64,000 bases of DNA from positions 62,001 through 126,000 of the forward strand of contig NZ_JBHRZT010000073.1 in assembly GCF_042649685.1 (NCBI RefSeq). Reading direction: 5' to 3'. A program made the translations under genes and the position numbers. Of this stretch, positions 7,631 to 16,393 are shown piece by piece (position 1 is the first letter of the stretch; each line of letters starts with the position of its first letter). The notes beneath the pieces were generated by a model that was not told the origin of the DNA, did no database searches, and saw only the letters and a program-made list of their open reading frames with translations. This DNA comes from Bacillus_BA songklensis. Its GTDB lineage: Bacteria; Bacillota; Bacilli; Bacillales; Bacillaceae_H.

Positions 7631-8236
7631 ATGAAAAAGGGATTGTTAATTGCTTTAATATGCTCATTTTATAATATCACATCCCAAATGAATTTTATCG
7701 GGCTAGAAAACTATAAAAGAATGTTCAAAGCAGATGACTTGTTTTGGACATCGCTTTGGAACACTCTTTATTTCGTTTTGTTCTCTGTTCCTCTCACTAC
7801 ATTGGGTGCTATCTTACTGGCTGTATTGCTGAATCAACGTATAAAAGGAATGAAGATATATCGTACTATTTTTTATTTGCCTGCTGTTTTATCGGGTGTA
7901 GCTGTTTATTATTTGTGGATACAGCTGTTAAACCCATCTACGGGTCTCGTAAATACTTTTTTGGGATGATTTGGGATAGAAGGACCCGCCTGGTTGTTCG
8001 ATCCCGAATGAACCAAACCGGCTCTTATTTTGATGAAAATGTGGAGTGTGGGGGGAGGGATGCTCTTGTATCTGGCAAGTCTGCAAGGTGTTTCTCCTCA
8101 TTTGTATGAAACAGCAGATCTTGAGGGAGCCAACGCGTTCCAAAAATTAATCCATATTACACTGCCGATGATTACCCCTGTTATCTTTTTTGATATTGTG
8201 ACAAGTACAATCGGGTCTTCATATATCCTTCTATAA
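7631..8236 (+). pseudogene. Sugar ABC transporter permease (MalF/UgpA type), pseudogene with two in-frame TGA codons and truncations
   Basis: One reading frame runs from 7631 to 8236 and reads as a carbohydrate ABC permease: FIGLENYKRMF, SLWNTLYFVLFSVPL, YRTIFYLPAVLSGVAVYYLW, then the EAA-loop-like YETADLEGANAFQKLIHITL. It is broken by two TGA codons at 7967-7969 (FLG*FGIEGP) and at 8009-8011 (DPE*TKPAL). In intact relatives both positions carry Trp as I recall, so each is a single TGG to TGA change. The N-terminal membrane helix is largely deleted (MKKGLLIALIC joined directly to SFYNIT), and the C-terminus stops at IGSSYILL, missing about 60 residues and the last helices. No partner permease, binding protein or ATPase is nearby. 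Clearly non-functional. Confidence 0.85.
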
Positions 8237-8397
8237 GTACAAATAACTTAGATTAACGGATAGCTTTTGCGGTTTCTGTCAAAATATAAATAAATTCACT
8301 CTCCTTTTTTTGGAAACAAAGATGGGAAAAGTTTAAACTTGTCTATACAAGATGCTATACTTAAGATAAAGCAAAAAAATAACAGGATGTGTGTAGA

Positions 8398-9264
8398 ATG
8401 ATAAAGTGTGTTGCGATTGATATGGATGGAACACTAGTAAATTCAAAACATGTTGTAAGTGAAGAAAATGCTCAGGCTATTAAGCTTGCTCAGTCACAAG
8501 GGATAGAGGTAGTCATTGCAACAGGTCGTTCTTATCAAGAAGCGAGATATGTACTTGAAGATGCTCATATTCGCTGTCCTATCATTTGTGTAAACGGGGC
8601 GGAAGTGCGTTCTGTTGAAGGCAACAAATTATATTCGATTCCTCTTCAGTTAAAAGAAATACATATGTTAACCAACACTTTAAATGAACTGGATATTTAC
8701 TACGAAGTATACACGGATGAAGGTACGTATTCCCGGGACTATGATAAGGCCATCTCAACGATCATGGATATTTTCATGAGTGCAAACCCCCGTCAAGACT
8801 ATGAAAAAGCAATAGAAGGAGCAAAAGCTCGCTTTGATAAAGGGATGGTTAAGCTAATCGATAGCTATGAGCCGCTGTTTGAGAATCCAGCAAAGGAAAT
8901 TTATAAGTTATTAGCATTTTCGTTAGATCAGGAGAGTTTAGCGGTAGCTACAGGACGTCTAAAAAACATTGAAACGGTTGCCGTAAGTTCTTCCGGGGCA
9001 GAGAACCTTGAAATTACCCATTACAATGCCCAAAAAGGTATTGCGTTAACAAACTTTGTAGAGCAAAGAGGCATTTCATTGTTTGAAACAATGGCTATCG
9101 GAGATAATTACAACGACGTTTCTATGTTTAAGAGAGTAGGAAGAGCTGTAGCCATGGGAAATGCTCCTAAGGATATTCACAAAATATGCCATACCGTCAC
9201 GGCTACGAACGATGAGAACGGTGTAGCCAAAGCCATCTTAGCAATATTGAGCGAAAACCGCTAA
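8398..9264 (+). CDS. Cof-type HAD-IIB sugar-phosphate-type phosphatase
   Basis: 288 residues. HAD motif I DMDGTLVNS (about 7-15) supplies the nucleophile Asp and general acid Asp; motif II Thr is in ATGRS (about 43-47); motif IV is IGDNYNDVSMF (about 237-247), with the Cof signature of a large alpha/beta cap between motifs II and III. Such enzymes hydrolyse sugar phosphates or flavin/pyridoxal phosphates in the cytoplasm; the specific substrate cannot be read from sequence. ATG 8398 is chosen because AGGATG lies 8 bases upstream; an in-frame GTG at 8389 overlaps that site. Monocistronic, convergent with pdxK across two long hairpins. Confidence 0.85.
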   Translation: MIKCVAIDMDGTLVNSKHVVSEENAQAIKLAQSQGIEVVIATGRSYQEARYVLEDAHIRCPIICVNGAEVRSVEGNKLYSIPLQLKEIHMLTNTLNELDIYYEVYTDEGTYSRDYDKAISTIMDIFMSANPRQDYEKAIEGAKARFDKGMVKLIDSYEPLFENPAKEIYKLLAFSLDQESLAVATGRLKNIETVAVSSSGAENLEITHYNAQKGIALTNFVEQRGISLFETMAIGDNYNDVSMFKRVGRAVAMGNAPKDIHKICHTVTATNDENGVAKAILAILSENR

Positions 9265-9350
9265 CTATGTTAAAGTCTAGTCCCATGGCCTAAAAAGAGA
9301 AGAGGCTGTCCCATAAGTCTCGAGTTAATGATAAAAGTTGATCTTTACTG

Positions 9351-9405
9351 AAAGGACCCGTCACGGAATCCTGTGATTTTGCTGGATTTTCATGACGGGT
9401 CCTTT
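9351..9405. terminator. First of two long hairpins between the HAD gene and pdxK
   Basis: AAAGGACCCGTCA (9351-9363) pairs with TGACGGGTCCTTT (9393-9405); an inner AATCC/GGATT pair extends it. The preceding GAGGCTGTCCCATAAG resembles insertion-sequence end remnants seen in Bacillus, but no element can be delimited. Confidence 0.55.
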
Positions 9406-9410
9406 TAGGG

Positions 9411-9460
9411 GGATGACTCAAAAGGTATGGCCTTTTATACCTTTTGAGTCATCCTCTTTT
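9411..9460. terminator. Second long hairpin, convergent terminator HAD gene / pdxK
   Basis: GGATGACTCAAAAGGTAT (9411-9428) pairs perfectly with ATACCTTTTGAGTCATCC (9437-9454), 18 bp, then TCTTTTTT. The core GATGACTCAAAAGGTA recurs exactly in the terminator after ung (23102-23148). Confidence 0.85.
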
Positions 9461-10300
9461 TTATTTTATGGAAACAGATTCTTTATTTCCTTCTATATAG
9501 TTACGGTATGCACCATGATTAGTTGGTCCTACATACTGGTTTAATGGGAAGGAATGGCGAATTGCTTCTGTAATGAATGTTTTGGCGGTTGAAATGGCTT
9601 CTTTTACCGGCTTTCCTTTTGCCAATTCAGCTGTAATAGCTGCAGAATAAGTGCAACCCGCACCATGAGTATAGGATGTATCGATTCGATCGGATTCTAA
9701 AATGTCAAATGTTTTTCCATCATAAAGAACATCTACAGCTTTTTCATGTTGTAACTTGCCGCCGCCTTTAATAAGAACATATTTAGCACCAAGTTCATGA
9801 ATTTTGACAGCGGCCTCTTTCATTTGATCAATTGTGCGGATAGCTCCGATGCCGCTCAGTTGGCCTGCTTCAAAAAGGTTTGGTGTAACAACTGTCGCTC
9901 TTGGCACAAGGACATCACGAAGACTTTCAGCTGTTTCCGGGTGAAGTACCTCATCTTCTCCTTTACATACCATTACTGGGTCAACGACAACATTTTTCAG
10001 GCCATGCTTATCAATTGTCTCAGCGGCTAGTTCAATAATTTCAATTGATCCAAGCATTCCGGTTTTTAGGGCGTGTACCCCTATCCCTTCTACAATCGTT
10101 TTAAGTTGTGCTCGTAATGTTTTTATGTCAATAGGAAACACATTATGTGACCAACCGTTATCCGGGTCCATTGCCACAATTGTAGTAAGAGCTGTCATTC
10201 CATAAACGCCGCGTTCTTGAAAGGTTTTTAAATCAGCTTGAATGCCGGCACCGCCGCTGCTGTCAGAACCGGCGATTGTTAGAGCTTTATACATAGTCAT
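9461..10300 (-). CDS. pdxK: Pyridoxal/pyridoxine/HMP kinase (PdxK, ThiD-like)
   Basis: 279 residues of the ribokinase/ThiD fold: N-terminal AGSDSSGGAGIQADLKTF (about 9-26), substrate and metal region VVVDPVMVCKGEDEVL (about 104-119), TPNLFEAGQLSGI (about 139-151) and the anion-hole signature TSYTHGAGCTYSAAITAEL (about 208-226) with catalytic Asp replaced by the Cys-containing GAGC, the feature that marks the Bacillus PdxK/YwdB group. It phosphorylates B6 vitamers, possibly also hydroxymethylpyrimidine, in the cytoplasm to make PLP. AAGGGGGAT precedes ATG 10300. In B. subtilis the homologue lies in the same ywd region near ung, which supports the symbol. Confidence 0.85.
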   Translation of the reverse strand: MTMYKALTIAGSDSSGGAGIQADLKTFQERGVYGMTALTTIVAMDPDNGWSHNVFPIDIKTLRAQLKTIVEGIGVHALKTGMLGSIEIIELAAETIDKHGLKNVVVDPVMVCKGEDEVLHPETAESLRDVLVPRATVVTPNLFEAGQLSGIGAIRTIDQMKEAAVKIHELGAKYVLIKGGGKLQHEKAVDVLYDGKTFDILESDRIDTSYTHGAGCTYSAAITAELAKGKPVKEAISTAKTFITEAIRHSFPLNQYVGPTNHGAYRNYIEGNKESVSIK

Positions 10301-10887
10301 AAAAATCCCCCTTAGCCGCTACTTTATATTTAAGCAACGATATTTTATTCAATATATATTATTCTATAGGTGAGAGGAGGCATATTCAAACTTTAATATT
10401 ACTGGTTGCAAAACCAATTGTGAATCTTTCTTTTATTGACAACCTCTTTCTTCTATTTGAATTGTCATGTATTCATTAGATTTTACATAGGAAGGTCGAT
10501 TTTTAGTTTTGAATCAATCGACTCATCATGAATAAAAATACTATGCTAATAAAATTTAATGTATTAATTATAATACGATTTATTAAATTTTTATTAGATG
10601 TTTTGTTTTAATATTCAATAATTATATTGACATAATTAGGGGTGGTATTTATATTTATAGATAAATATTTATTCGAAGTGAAAAAGGTTAGGTAAATAAA
10701 AGTGACAGTCGATCCCGCCCGATATATGAGAAAGCCCGGGCTTGAAAAAATGCGTCTGTGACGATTAGAGGATATGGCTAATATGCCTTTTGAGGCCACA
10801 CCAAACAATGGTGAGTGAAGCTGTTCGCCGAGCAGATGGGATTGGAAATCAAATGATCAAAACATTAACGAAATGAGGAAAAAAGGG
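10301..10887. other. Long AT-rich intergenic region between divergent pdxK and the HisC-like gene
   Basis: No complete gene. The stretch 10380-10680 is very AT-rich. From about 10725 to 10868 it looks like decayed coding sequence on the plus strand: one frame reads EDMANMPFEATPN before a stop and another continues VSEAVRRADGIGNQMIKTLTK before TGA at 10874-10876. I cannot assign it to a family. Promoters for both genes must be here, but none stands out. Confidence 0.4.
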
Positions 10888-11991
10888 ATGAATATTCAAT
10901 CAGTTGTCAGAAACGTATATCCTAATTTAACGCCTTATATATGCCAGCTGGCTGATCTTCCGATAGAGGAATTGAAAGAAGCGCTGCAAAAGGAGACAGT
11001 CTATAAACTATCTTTTAATGAAAACCCGCTTGGTCCTTCTCCAAAAGCTTTAAAAGCAATGGGTGAAGCACTGCAATCGTTGAATTTATATCCAAGTTCT
11101 AAAGGGGAAAAGCTTCAGGAAGCCATTGCCCAGCGTGAAGGCGTTCAAAGAGACCAAGTGCTTTTATCCAACGGAGCAGATGAGATGATCAACTTAGCCG
11201 CTCAAACATTTTTGGAGCCAGGAGATGAAGTCGTTATACCAGCTGTGACCTTCGTTCAATATGAAGCAGCCGCTCACCTGATGGGGGCTGTACCTGTTAA
11301 AGTTCCAATGACAGGAAAGCTTGAAATCGATTTAGAAGGCATCATCCAAGCCATTACAACCGAAACGAAGATGATTTGCCTTTGTAACCCGAATAACCCG
11401 ACAGGTGCCATTATTTCAGACAAACAGATGGGGGCATTCTTAAAGCGTGTCCCGAAGGATGTAGTTGTCATCATTGATGAGGCGTATTATGAATATGCTG
11501 ATTCATCGGAGTTTTCAACAGCAGTGAAGTATATAAAAAACCATGAGAATGTACTTGTGGTTCGAACGTTTTCTAAAATCTATTCTCTCGCTGCTGCTCG
11601 TATTGGCTATGGTATAGGAAATGAAACTTTAGTTGAAGCTATTCATCATGTACGCCCGCCTTTCAATGTGAACGCCATTGCACAGGCAGGGGCTCTAGCA
11701 AGTTTGAATGATCAGGAACATGTACAGGTTTCTAAGCAACTCAATGAAAAAGGAAAACAACTCCTTTATGAAACATTTGAACAGCTTGGGTTTGAATACG
11801 TAAAAACAAACGGCAACTTCGTTTATGTAGATACAAAGATTGATAGTGATCATCTTTTTCAGGAGTTAGCTAAAAAAGGTGTAATTGTCCGGATATTAAA
11901 GGGCTATGGCCTGCCTGCCTCATTGCGTGTATCAGTCGGGGCAGAAGAAGAAGTAAAAGCTTTTATTCAGGCGTTAAATGAGATTTTATAG
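10888..11991 (+). CDS. HisC-like PLP-dependent aminotransferase
   Basis: 367 residues, fold-type I aminotransferase of the histidinol-phosphate group: FNENPLGPSPKALKAM (about 44-59), LSNGADEMINLAAQTFLEPGD, CLCNPNNPTGAIIS, the PLP-phosphate region DEAYYEYAD and the lysine motif TFSKIYSLAAARIGYGIG (Lys230). It would transfer an amino group from glutamate to histidinol phosphate or an aromatic oxo acid. It is not in a his or aro operon, so its in vivo substrate is open; B. subtilis has similar solitary paralogues. ATG 10888 is chosen over ATG 10873 because GAGGAAAAAAGGG lies between them. Confidence 0.8.
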   Translation: MNIQSVVRNVYPNLTPYICQLADLPIEELKEALQKETVYKLSFNENPLGPSPKALKAMGEALQSLNLYPSSKGEKLQEAIAQREGVQRDQVLLSNGADEMINLAAQTFLEPGDEVVIPAVTFVQYEAAAHLMGAVPVKVPMTGKLEIDLEGIIQAITTETKMICLCNPNNPTGAIISDKQMGAFLKRVPKDVVVIIDEAYYEYADSSEFSTAVKYIKNHENVLVVRTFSKIYSLAAARIGYGIGNETLVEAIHHVRPPFNVNAIAQAGALASLNDQEHVQVSKQLNEKGKQLLYETFEQLGFEYVKTNGNFVYVDTKIDSDHLFQELAKKGVIVRILKGYGLPASLRVSVGAEEEVKAFIQALNEIL

Positions 11992-12030
11992 AGAAAAAGG
12001 GACATGGCGATAGGGAATGGTTATATGTTC

Positions 12031-12070
12031 CATCAGTGGGGGTCTTGCTGCCCGTTAATGCGGGATAAAA
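12031..12070 (-). repeat. Family B repeat remnant, copy c
   Basis: CATCAGTGGGGGTCTTGCTG followed by CCCGTTAATGCGGGATAAA matches the common tail of copies a and b. The A-run at its end is shared with the terminator stem that follows. Confidence 0.5.
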
Positions 12071-12105
12071 AGAGGGAAAGGTCATGCCTTGCCCTCTTTT
12101 TATTT
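12067..12105. terminator. Terminator between the HisC-like gene and alr
   Basis: AAAAAGAGGG (12067-12076) pairs with CCCTCTTTTT (12092-12101), inner AAGG/CCTT. T-rich on one side and A-rich on the other, so suitable for both convergent genes. Confidence 0.8.
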
Positions 12106-12139
12106 GAAACGTTGATCGTTTTATCTTTACGATCACACT

Positions 12140-13321
12140 CTAAAGTATGAATTGTTCTTTTTGGGGTAAAGGTAATTTTGATAGCTGCTCCTTGATGTAA
12201 ACACGGGGCACTCTTCTTCCGATTAAACAAACAACCTCATAATTGATGGTTCCCATGAGGGATGCGATGTCATCAACGGATTGGAAGGACGTTTTATTAT
12301 ACCCGAAGATGACTACTTCGTCTCCTGCTGTACTGTTTGGAATATGTGTAACATCAATCATCATCTGATCCATACATACGCGTCCTGTCACCGGAGCAGT
12401 TTCACTGCGTGTTAGAACCTTTGCACGGTTGGAGAGAAGGCGTGAAATCCCATCTGCATATCCGATTGGCAGTGTAGCAATGATACTATCCTGTGAAGGA
12501 GCAAAGGTGCAGCCATAGCTGATCGGTTGAGATGCAGGTACGGTTTTTAATGCAGCAATTTTCGTTTTTAAGCTCATCGCTTGCTGAAGCTGAATAGCAT
12601 GTCCTTTTAAAGAGGCATCAGGATATAACCCGTAAAGAGCGATACCCACGCGTACCATATCTAAATGCATATCCGGAAAGTTCATAGTCGCTGCACTGTT
12701 ACAGCAGTGTCTAATTGGGATATGAATGTTGTTTTCTTCAATGTACTCTACAACCGACATGAATGTTGCAAATTGTTTGCGTGTATAAGAAGGATCTTCG
12801 CTGTCAGCGTTAGCAAAATGCGTAAAGATTCCTTCTAGATATAAAAAAGGAGAGTTAATGGCCTTTTGGGCAAGTACCAGCGCTTCCTCATTAGATGTTA
12901 CACCAATTCTTGACATGCCGCTGTCAATCTTCAAATGAATAGAAGCAACTTTTCTCATGTGTGTTGTTTGATGAATGATCTCATTTAACACATCTTGAGA
13001 GAAAACGGTTAAGGCAATGTTTTCTGTAATCGCTTTCTTTACGGAGCGGACAGGTGTGTACCCTAAAACAAGTATAGGGTGAGAGATGCCCGCTTTCCGT
13101 AGTTCCAGTGCTTCATCTAATAAGGCGACCGCCAAGTAGTCTGCTCCTGATTCTACCGCTGTTCGAGCAATTTCCACAGCGCCGTGGCCGTATCCGTCTG
13201 CCTTTACTACAGCCATTAGTTTCGTTGAATCTTTTACATAGTTTCTAAACTGCTGGACATTATGTTTAACCGCCTCTAGCGAAACTTCCGCCCATGTGTC
13301 CCGGTAACTTTGATGAATCAT
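12140..13321 (-). CDS. alr: Alanine racemase
   Basis: 393 residues. The PLP lysine is Lys40 in AVVKADGYGHGA; HLKIDSGMSRIG carries the phosphate-binding strand, and ISYGCTFAPS includes the second catalytic Tyr region; VGIALYGLYPD and VCMDQMMIDVTH are further family blocks. It converts L- and D-alanine, providing D-Ala for peptidoglycan and degrading D-Ala as substrate for Ald. GGGGGATGG precedes ATG. Its start lies only 28 bases after a hairpin that follows ald, in the same direction. In B. subtilis a second racemase exists; this copy, sited with ald and adeR, may be the catabolic one (inference). Confidence 0.93.
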   Translation of the reverse strand: MIHQSYRDTWAEVSLEAVKHNVQQFRNYVKDSTKLMAVVKADGYGHGAVEIARTAVESGADYLAVALLDEALELRKAGISHPILVLGYTPVRSVKKAITENIALTVFSQDVLNEIIHQTTHMRKVASIHLKIDSGMSRIGVTSNEEALVLAQKAINSPFLYLEGIFTHFANADSEDPSYTRKQFATFMSVVEYIEENNIHIPIRHCCNSAATMNFPDMHLDMVRVGIALYGLYPDASLKGHAIQLQQAMSLKTKIAALKTVPASQPISYGCTFAPSQDSIIATLPIGYADGISRLLSNRAKVLTRSETAPVTGRVCMDQMMIDVTHIPNSTAGDEVVIFGYNKTSFQSVDDIASLMGTINYEVVCLIGRRVPRVYIKEQLSKLPLPQKEQFIL

Positions 13322-13348
13322 AAAACCATCCCCCTGAATGCATGTATG

Positions 13349-13378
13349 AAAAACCCCTCAAGAGAGAGTCTTGAGGGG
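13349..13378 (-). terminator. Hairpin between ald and alr
   Basis: On the minus strand CCCCTCAAGA (13378-13369) pairs with TCTTGAGGGG (13363-13354), followed by five T. It ends 28 bases before the alr start, too close for a complete ordinary promoter in between, so it may be a leaky (attenuating) terminator. Confidence 0.75.
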
Positions 13379-13407
13379 AGGCATATTGTGTGGTCGAACA
13401 ATAATTA

Positions 13408-14541
13408 TTAGTTTGCAACTAATTCTTTTTCAAAAGCTTTTTCAACTGTTACATAATCATAGCCAAGATCTCTTGCAACTGCCTCATATGTGATTTGGCC
13501 GTTTGCGACGTTTACACCCAGTTTTAGTGCTTCATTTTCAGAAATCGCTTTAAGTACCCCTTTGTTCGCGATTTGTAAAGCGTAAGGAACTGTTACGTTT
13601 GTTAAAGCGATTGTAGATGTTCTTGGAACTGCACCAGGCATGTTCGCAACAGAGTAGTGAAGAACACCATGTTTTTCGAATGTTGGGTTATCATGAGTTG
13701 TTACATGATCGCTTGTTTCAACGATACCGCCTTGGTCGATCGCAACGTCTACGATAACAGAGCCAGGTTTCATTGTTTTTACCATTTCTTCTGTTACAAG
13801 CTTAGGAGCTTTTGCACCAGGAATTAGTACCGCACCGATTAAAAGGTCTGCTTCTTTCACCGCTTCTGCGATATTGAATGGGTTTGACATCAATGTTTTG
13901 ATTTGGTTACCGAAGATGTCATCTAACTGACGTAAACGGTCAGCACTTAAGTCGATGATTGTTACATCAGCGCCTAAGCCGATTGCCATTTTCGCAGCGT
14001 TTGTTCCTACAATACCGCCACCGATGATGGTTACTTTACCGCGGTTTACACCAGGTACGCCTGCAAGAAGGATACCTTGACCACCGTTTGTTTTTTGCAG
14101 GAATTGTGCACCGATTTGTGCAGCCATGCGACCGGCGACTTCACTCATTGGAGTAAGAAGCGGAAGAGTGCGATTGACCGCCACAGTTTCGTATGCGATT
14201 GCGATAACGCCTTTATCTTTAAGAGCTTGAGCTAAAGCCGGCTCAGCAGCTAAGTGTAAGTAAGTGAATAAGATTAATCCTGGACGGAAATAGTTGTATT
14301 CACTTTCAAGAGGTTCTTTAACTTTCATAACCATTTCAGATTGAGTCCAAACGTCTGCAGCGCTTTCAAGGATTTCAGCGCCGGCATTAGCGTAATCCTC
14401 ATTTGTGAAACCGCTTCCAATTCCGGCATCTTTTTCTACTAAAACTTTATGACCAGCGTTTAAGAATGAAACTACCCCCGCTGGAGTAAGAGCAACGCGA
14501 TTTTCATTATTCTTAATTTCTTTAGGTACACCGATAATCAT
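13408..14541 (-). CDS. ald: Alanine dehydrogenase
   Basis: 377 residues. MIIGVPKEIKNNENRVALTP is the family N-terminus; FTYLHLAAEP holds the catalytic His region; VTIIGGGIVGTNAAKMAIGLGADVTIID is the NAD-binding Rossmann motif; the C-terminal NMPGAVPRTSTIALTN is typical. It oxidises L-alanine to pyruvate and ammonium with NAD+, used for growth on alanine and during sporulation and germination. Located next to adeR, the known activator of ald in B. subtilis, and upstream of alr in the same direction. Confidence 0.95.
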   Translation of the reverse strand: MIIGVPKEIKNNENRVALTPAGVVSFLNAGHKVLVEKDAGIGSGFTNEDYANAGAEILESAADVWTQSEMVMKVKEPLESEYNYFRPGLILFTYLHLAAEPALAQALKDKGVIAIAYETVAVNRTLPLLTPMSEVAGRMAAQIGAQFLQKTNGGQGILLAGVPGVNRGKVTIIGGGIVGTNAAKMAIGLGADVTIIDLSADRLRQLDDIFGNQIKTLMSNPFNIAEAVKEADLLIGAVLIPGAKAPKLVTEEMVKTMKPGSVIVDVAIDQGGIVETSDHVTTHDNPTFEKHGVLHYSVANMPGAVPRTSTIALTNVTVPYALQIANKGVLKAISENEALKLGVNVANGQITYEAVARDLGYDYVTVEKAFEKELVAN

Positions 14542-14593
14542 ATCGTGATTTCCTCCCTTAACAACTTGCTTTGTATTACCTTGTGGCTTCAGT

Positions 14594-14676
14594 ATAAAAC
14601 GTTTTCATCATTTTTTCTTTGTTGATAAAGGAGAAAGATTTCACGAGTTTTTGTTGTTTTTCACAAAACGTTCACA
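14594..14676. promoter_or_regulatory. Candidate control region of ald: two AAAACGTT-centred sites
   Basis: ATAAAACGTTTTCATCA (14594-14610) and CACAAAACGTTCACA (14662-14676) share AAAACGTT and lie 69 bp apart between ald and adeR. The first overlaps a TATACT on the minus strand that could be the ald -10 and weakly resembles a cre site. They are candidates for AdeR or CcpA binding; no proof. Confidence 0.35.
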
Positions 14677-14677
14677 A

Positions 14678-15910
14678 TTACTTGAACTTCTCCAGCTTGA
14701 GGTCAATGTAGAGCGTCATTTTTTGATTTGGATCTTTCAGATTGATCTCCCCGATTTCACTAATCCGTTTTAGTCTGTAATTCAATGTATTAGTATGGAC
14801 ATTCAAGGTTTTTGCTGCTTCATTGACGTTGTTATCTTTATTTAAAAAGGCTTCAAGCGTTTCTACGAGATCACTGTTATGTTTATCATCGTATTCGTGA
14901 AGTTTCTTTAAGGCATGATTTTCGTATCCATCATTTGTGCGTTTCTCCAAAAGGACATCAATGAACTGGTAAATGCCAAGATTTTGATAACCATGAATTT
15001 CATTTACTTCAGAAGGGAATTTTTCCTTCATGGATAAAACGGTCAGTGCTTCACGATATGCTTTCTCTACTTTTTGATAGTCACTGTAGACACTGCTGAA
15101 TGCTGGTTTGATCGATTTTACTGCAAATCGTTCTTCCATTTTATGAACAAATGTCTGAACAAAATCATTCAATTTATTTAAAGGCTGGTCTATCTGATGG
15201 AGAGAAACCAACAAAATAAATTGATGATGATCAATTGTATAAAGGGCAGTCTTCAAACGCTGATTTGTTTGTAAAAGGTATGAAATTTGTTTTTCTTCTT
15301 CATTTGTTATATCTTCCTCAAACTGAAGGACGGCGACGGCAAATGAAGAAGGAGGCGTAATTTTCAGTAACCGAAAATTCTCCATGGTTTCTTCATTTGA
15401 TTGGATGTGACCTGTGAGCAGCTTCCAAAAGAATTCCTGAAATCGTTCTTCTTTTTTATTTTTTCGGGCTTGAAGCTGTAAAAGTTTATTTTTTGCTGCC
15501 TCGGCTGCTTGCTTTAATAAAACCAAATCTTGCTCGTTCAAGGACTTATCCACTTCTAAAGCCCAGATAAAGCCTAATACTTCTTCATTCTTCCATATAG
15601 AAACCGCTACACGGTCACCTAAACCAATATCATCCATCGTTTTGACACGGACAGGTTCACGGCTTTTTAAGAGAGCGGGGATCACGCCTTCCTTCCAAAG
15701 GTTATTAATGACCTTTTCGGGAACACGGCGGCCGATGATAGTAGACACTCTCGCTGGGTCCGTTCTTTCATCATGAGTGCTGTAAGCAATTAGGCGGTGA
15801 TTTGCATCTTCTATTGTAATAGGGCAATGAAGAACCTCACTCACAACATCAGCGAATTCCTCTAAACTATCAAAGTTCCCCCTAAAAGGATCATTTTTTA
15901 TATATGCCAT
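14678..15910 (-). CDS. adeR: PucR/CdaR-type transcriptional activator AdeR of alanine dehydrogenase
   Basis: 410 residues with the PucR-family layout: an N-terminal GAF-like sensor region (ITIEDANHRLIAYSTHDERT, about 32-51), a central GGDEF-like linker domain, and a C-terminal helix-turn-helix (NVNEAAKTLNVHTNTLNYRL, about 366-385) of the HTH_30 type. In B. subtilis AdeR (YukF) activates ald; here the gene directly precedes ald in the same direction with 136 bases between, and an alanine-type permease is divergent. Probably senses alanine or a related metabolite through the GAF region. Confidence 0.85.
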   Translation of the reverse strand: MAYIKNDPFRGNFDSLEEFADVVSEVLHCPITIEDANHRLIAYSTHDERTDPARVSTIIGRRVPEKVINNLWKEGVIPALLKSREPVRVKTMDDIGLGDRVAVSIWKNEEVLGFIWALEVDKSLNEQDLVLLKQAAEAAKNKLLQLQARKNKKEERFQEFFWKLLTGHIQSNEETMENFRLLKITPPSSFAVAVLQFEEDITNEEEKQISYLLQTNQRLKTALYTIDHHQFILLVSLHQIDQPLNKLNDFVQTFVHKMEERFAVKSIKPAFSSVYSDYQKVEKAYREALTVLSMKEKFPSEVNEIHGYQNLGIYQFIDVLLEKRTNDGYENHALKKLHEYDDKHNSDLVETLEAFLNKDNNVNEAAKTLNVHTNTLNYRLKRISEIGEINLKDPNQKMTLYIDLKLEKFK

Positions 15911-16393
15911 ATAAAATCCCTCTTTATCTAAATATATTTGATTTATTATTGTTTTTTTGATAATCTAATTAACGTTACGGTTTGAGGATTTGTGTAAATC
16001 AACAAAATTATAACGTAATTTTTTAGTATTTCAACAATAAAAGTTCATTCACAAAAATGTTAAAATTATACCGTAAAAGCTTCAAAGATTGCTTTTATTA
16101 AATGAAAGCGTTAACATTACGGATGCAATGGAGGTGGAACTGGCCACATTCTAAAAACCATAAGCAAGCAAAAAAATTTCATGGGGATTTTTTAATTTTT
16201 CTCCTTTATTCAATAAGTAGTCAATTGCCATTATCCATTTATTTATGATTGAAGGAGAAGAGGTAACAAGAGATATCTGTAATTTTAACAGTATGATTAC
16301 ACCATTATAAACATCAGTAGTTATAATGAAAAGCCTATAAAGCATGGGGGATTAAAGCTTTTAGTAATTATAGGTTAATGATTGGGGGAAGAG
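15911..16393. other. Divergent control region adeR / permease
   Basis: 483 bases without a gene. It holds the cre site at 16103-16116 and AT-rich sequence that must contain both promoters. Inverted and direct occurrences of ACGTTACGG (15972-15980) and of ATTACGGAT (16116-16124) are noted but not assigned. No further ORF with a convincing ribosome binding site. Confidence 0.4.
16103..16116. promoter_or_regulatory. cre site (CcpA operator) upstream of the permease
   Basis: TGAAAGCGTTAACA matches the consensus TGWAANCGNTNWCA at every fixed position. It lies about 280 bases before the permease start and 190 bases before adeR, so it could place the alanine uptake/catabolism module under carbon catabolite control. 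Confidence 0.7.

Noticed and set aside
16151..16345. Minus-strand ORF of 64 residues between adeR and the permease
   Set aside because: AT-rich, hydrophobic by base composition, no ribosome binding site and no protein-like pattern.
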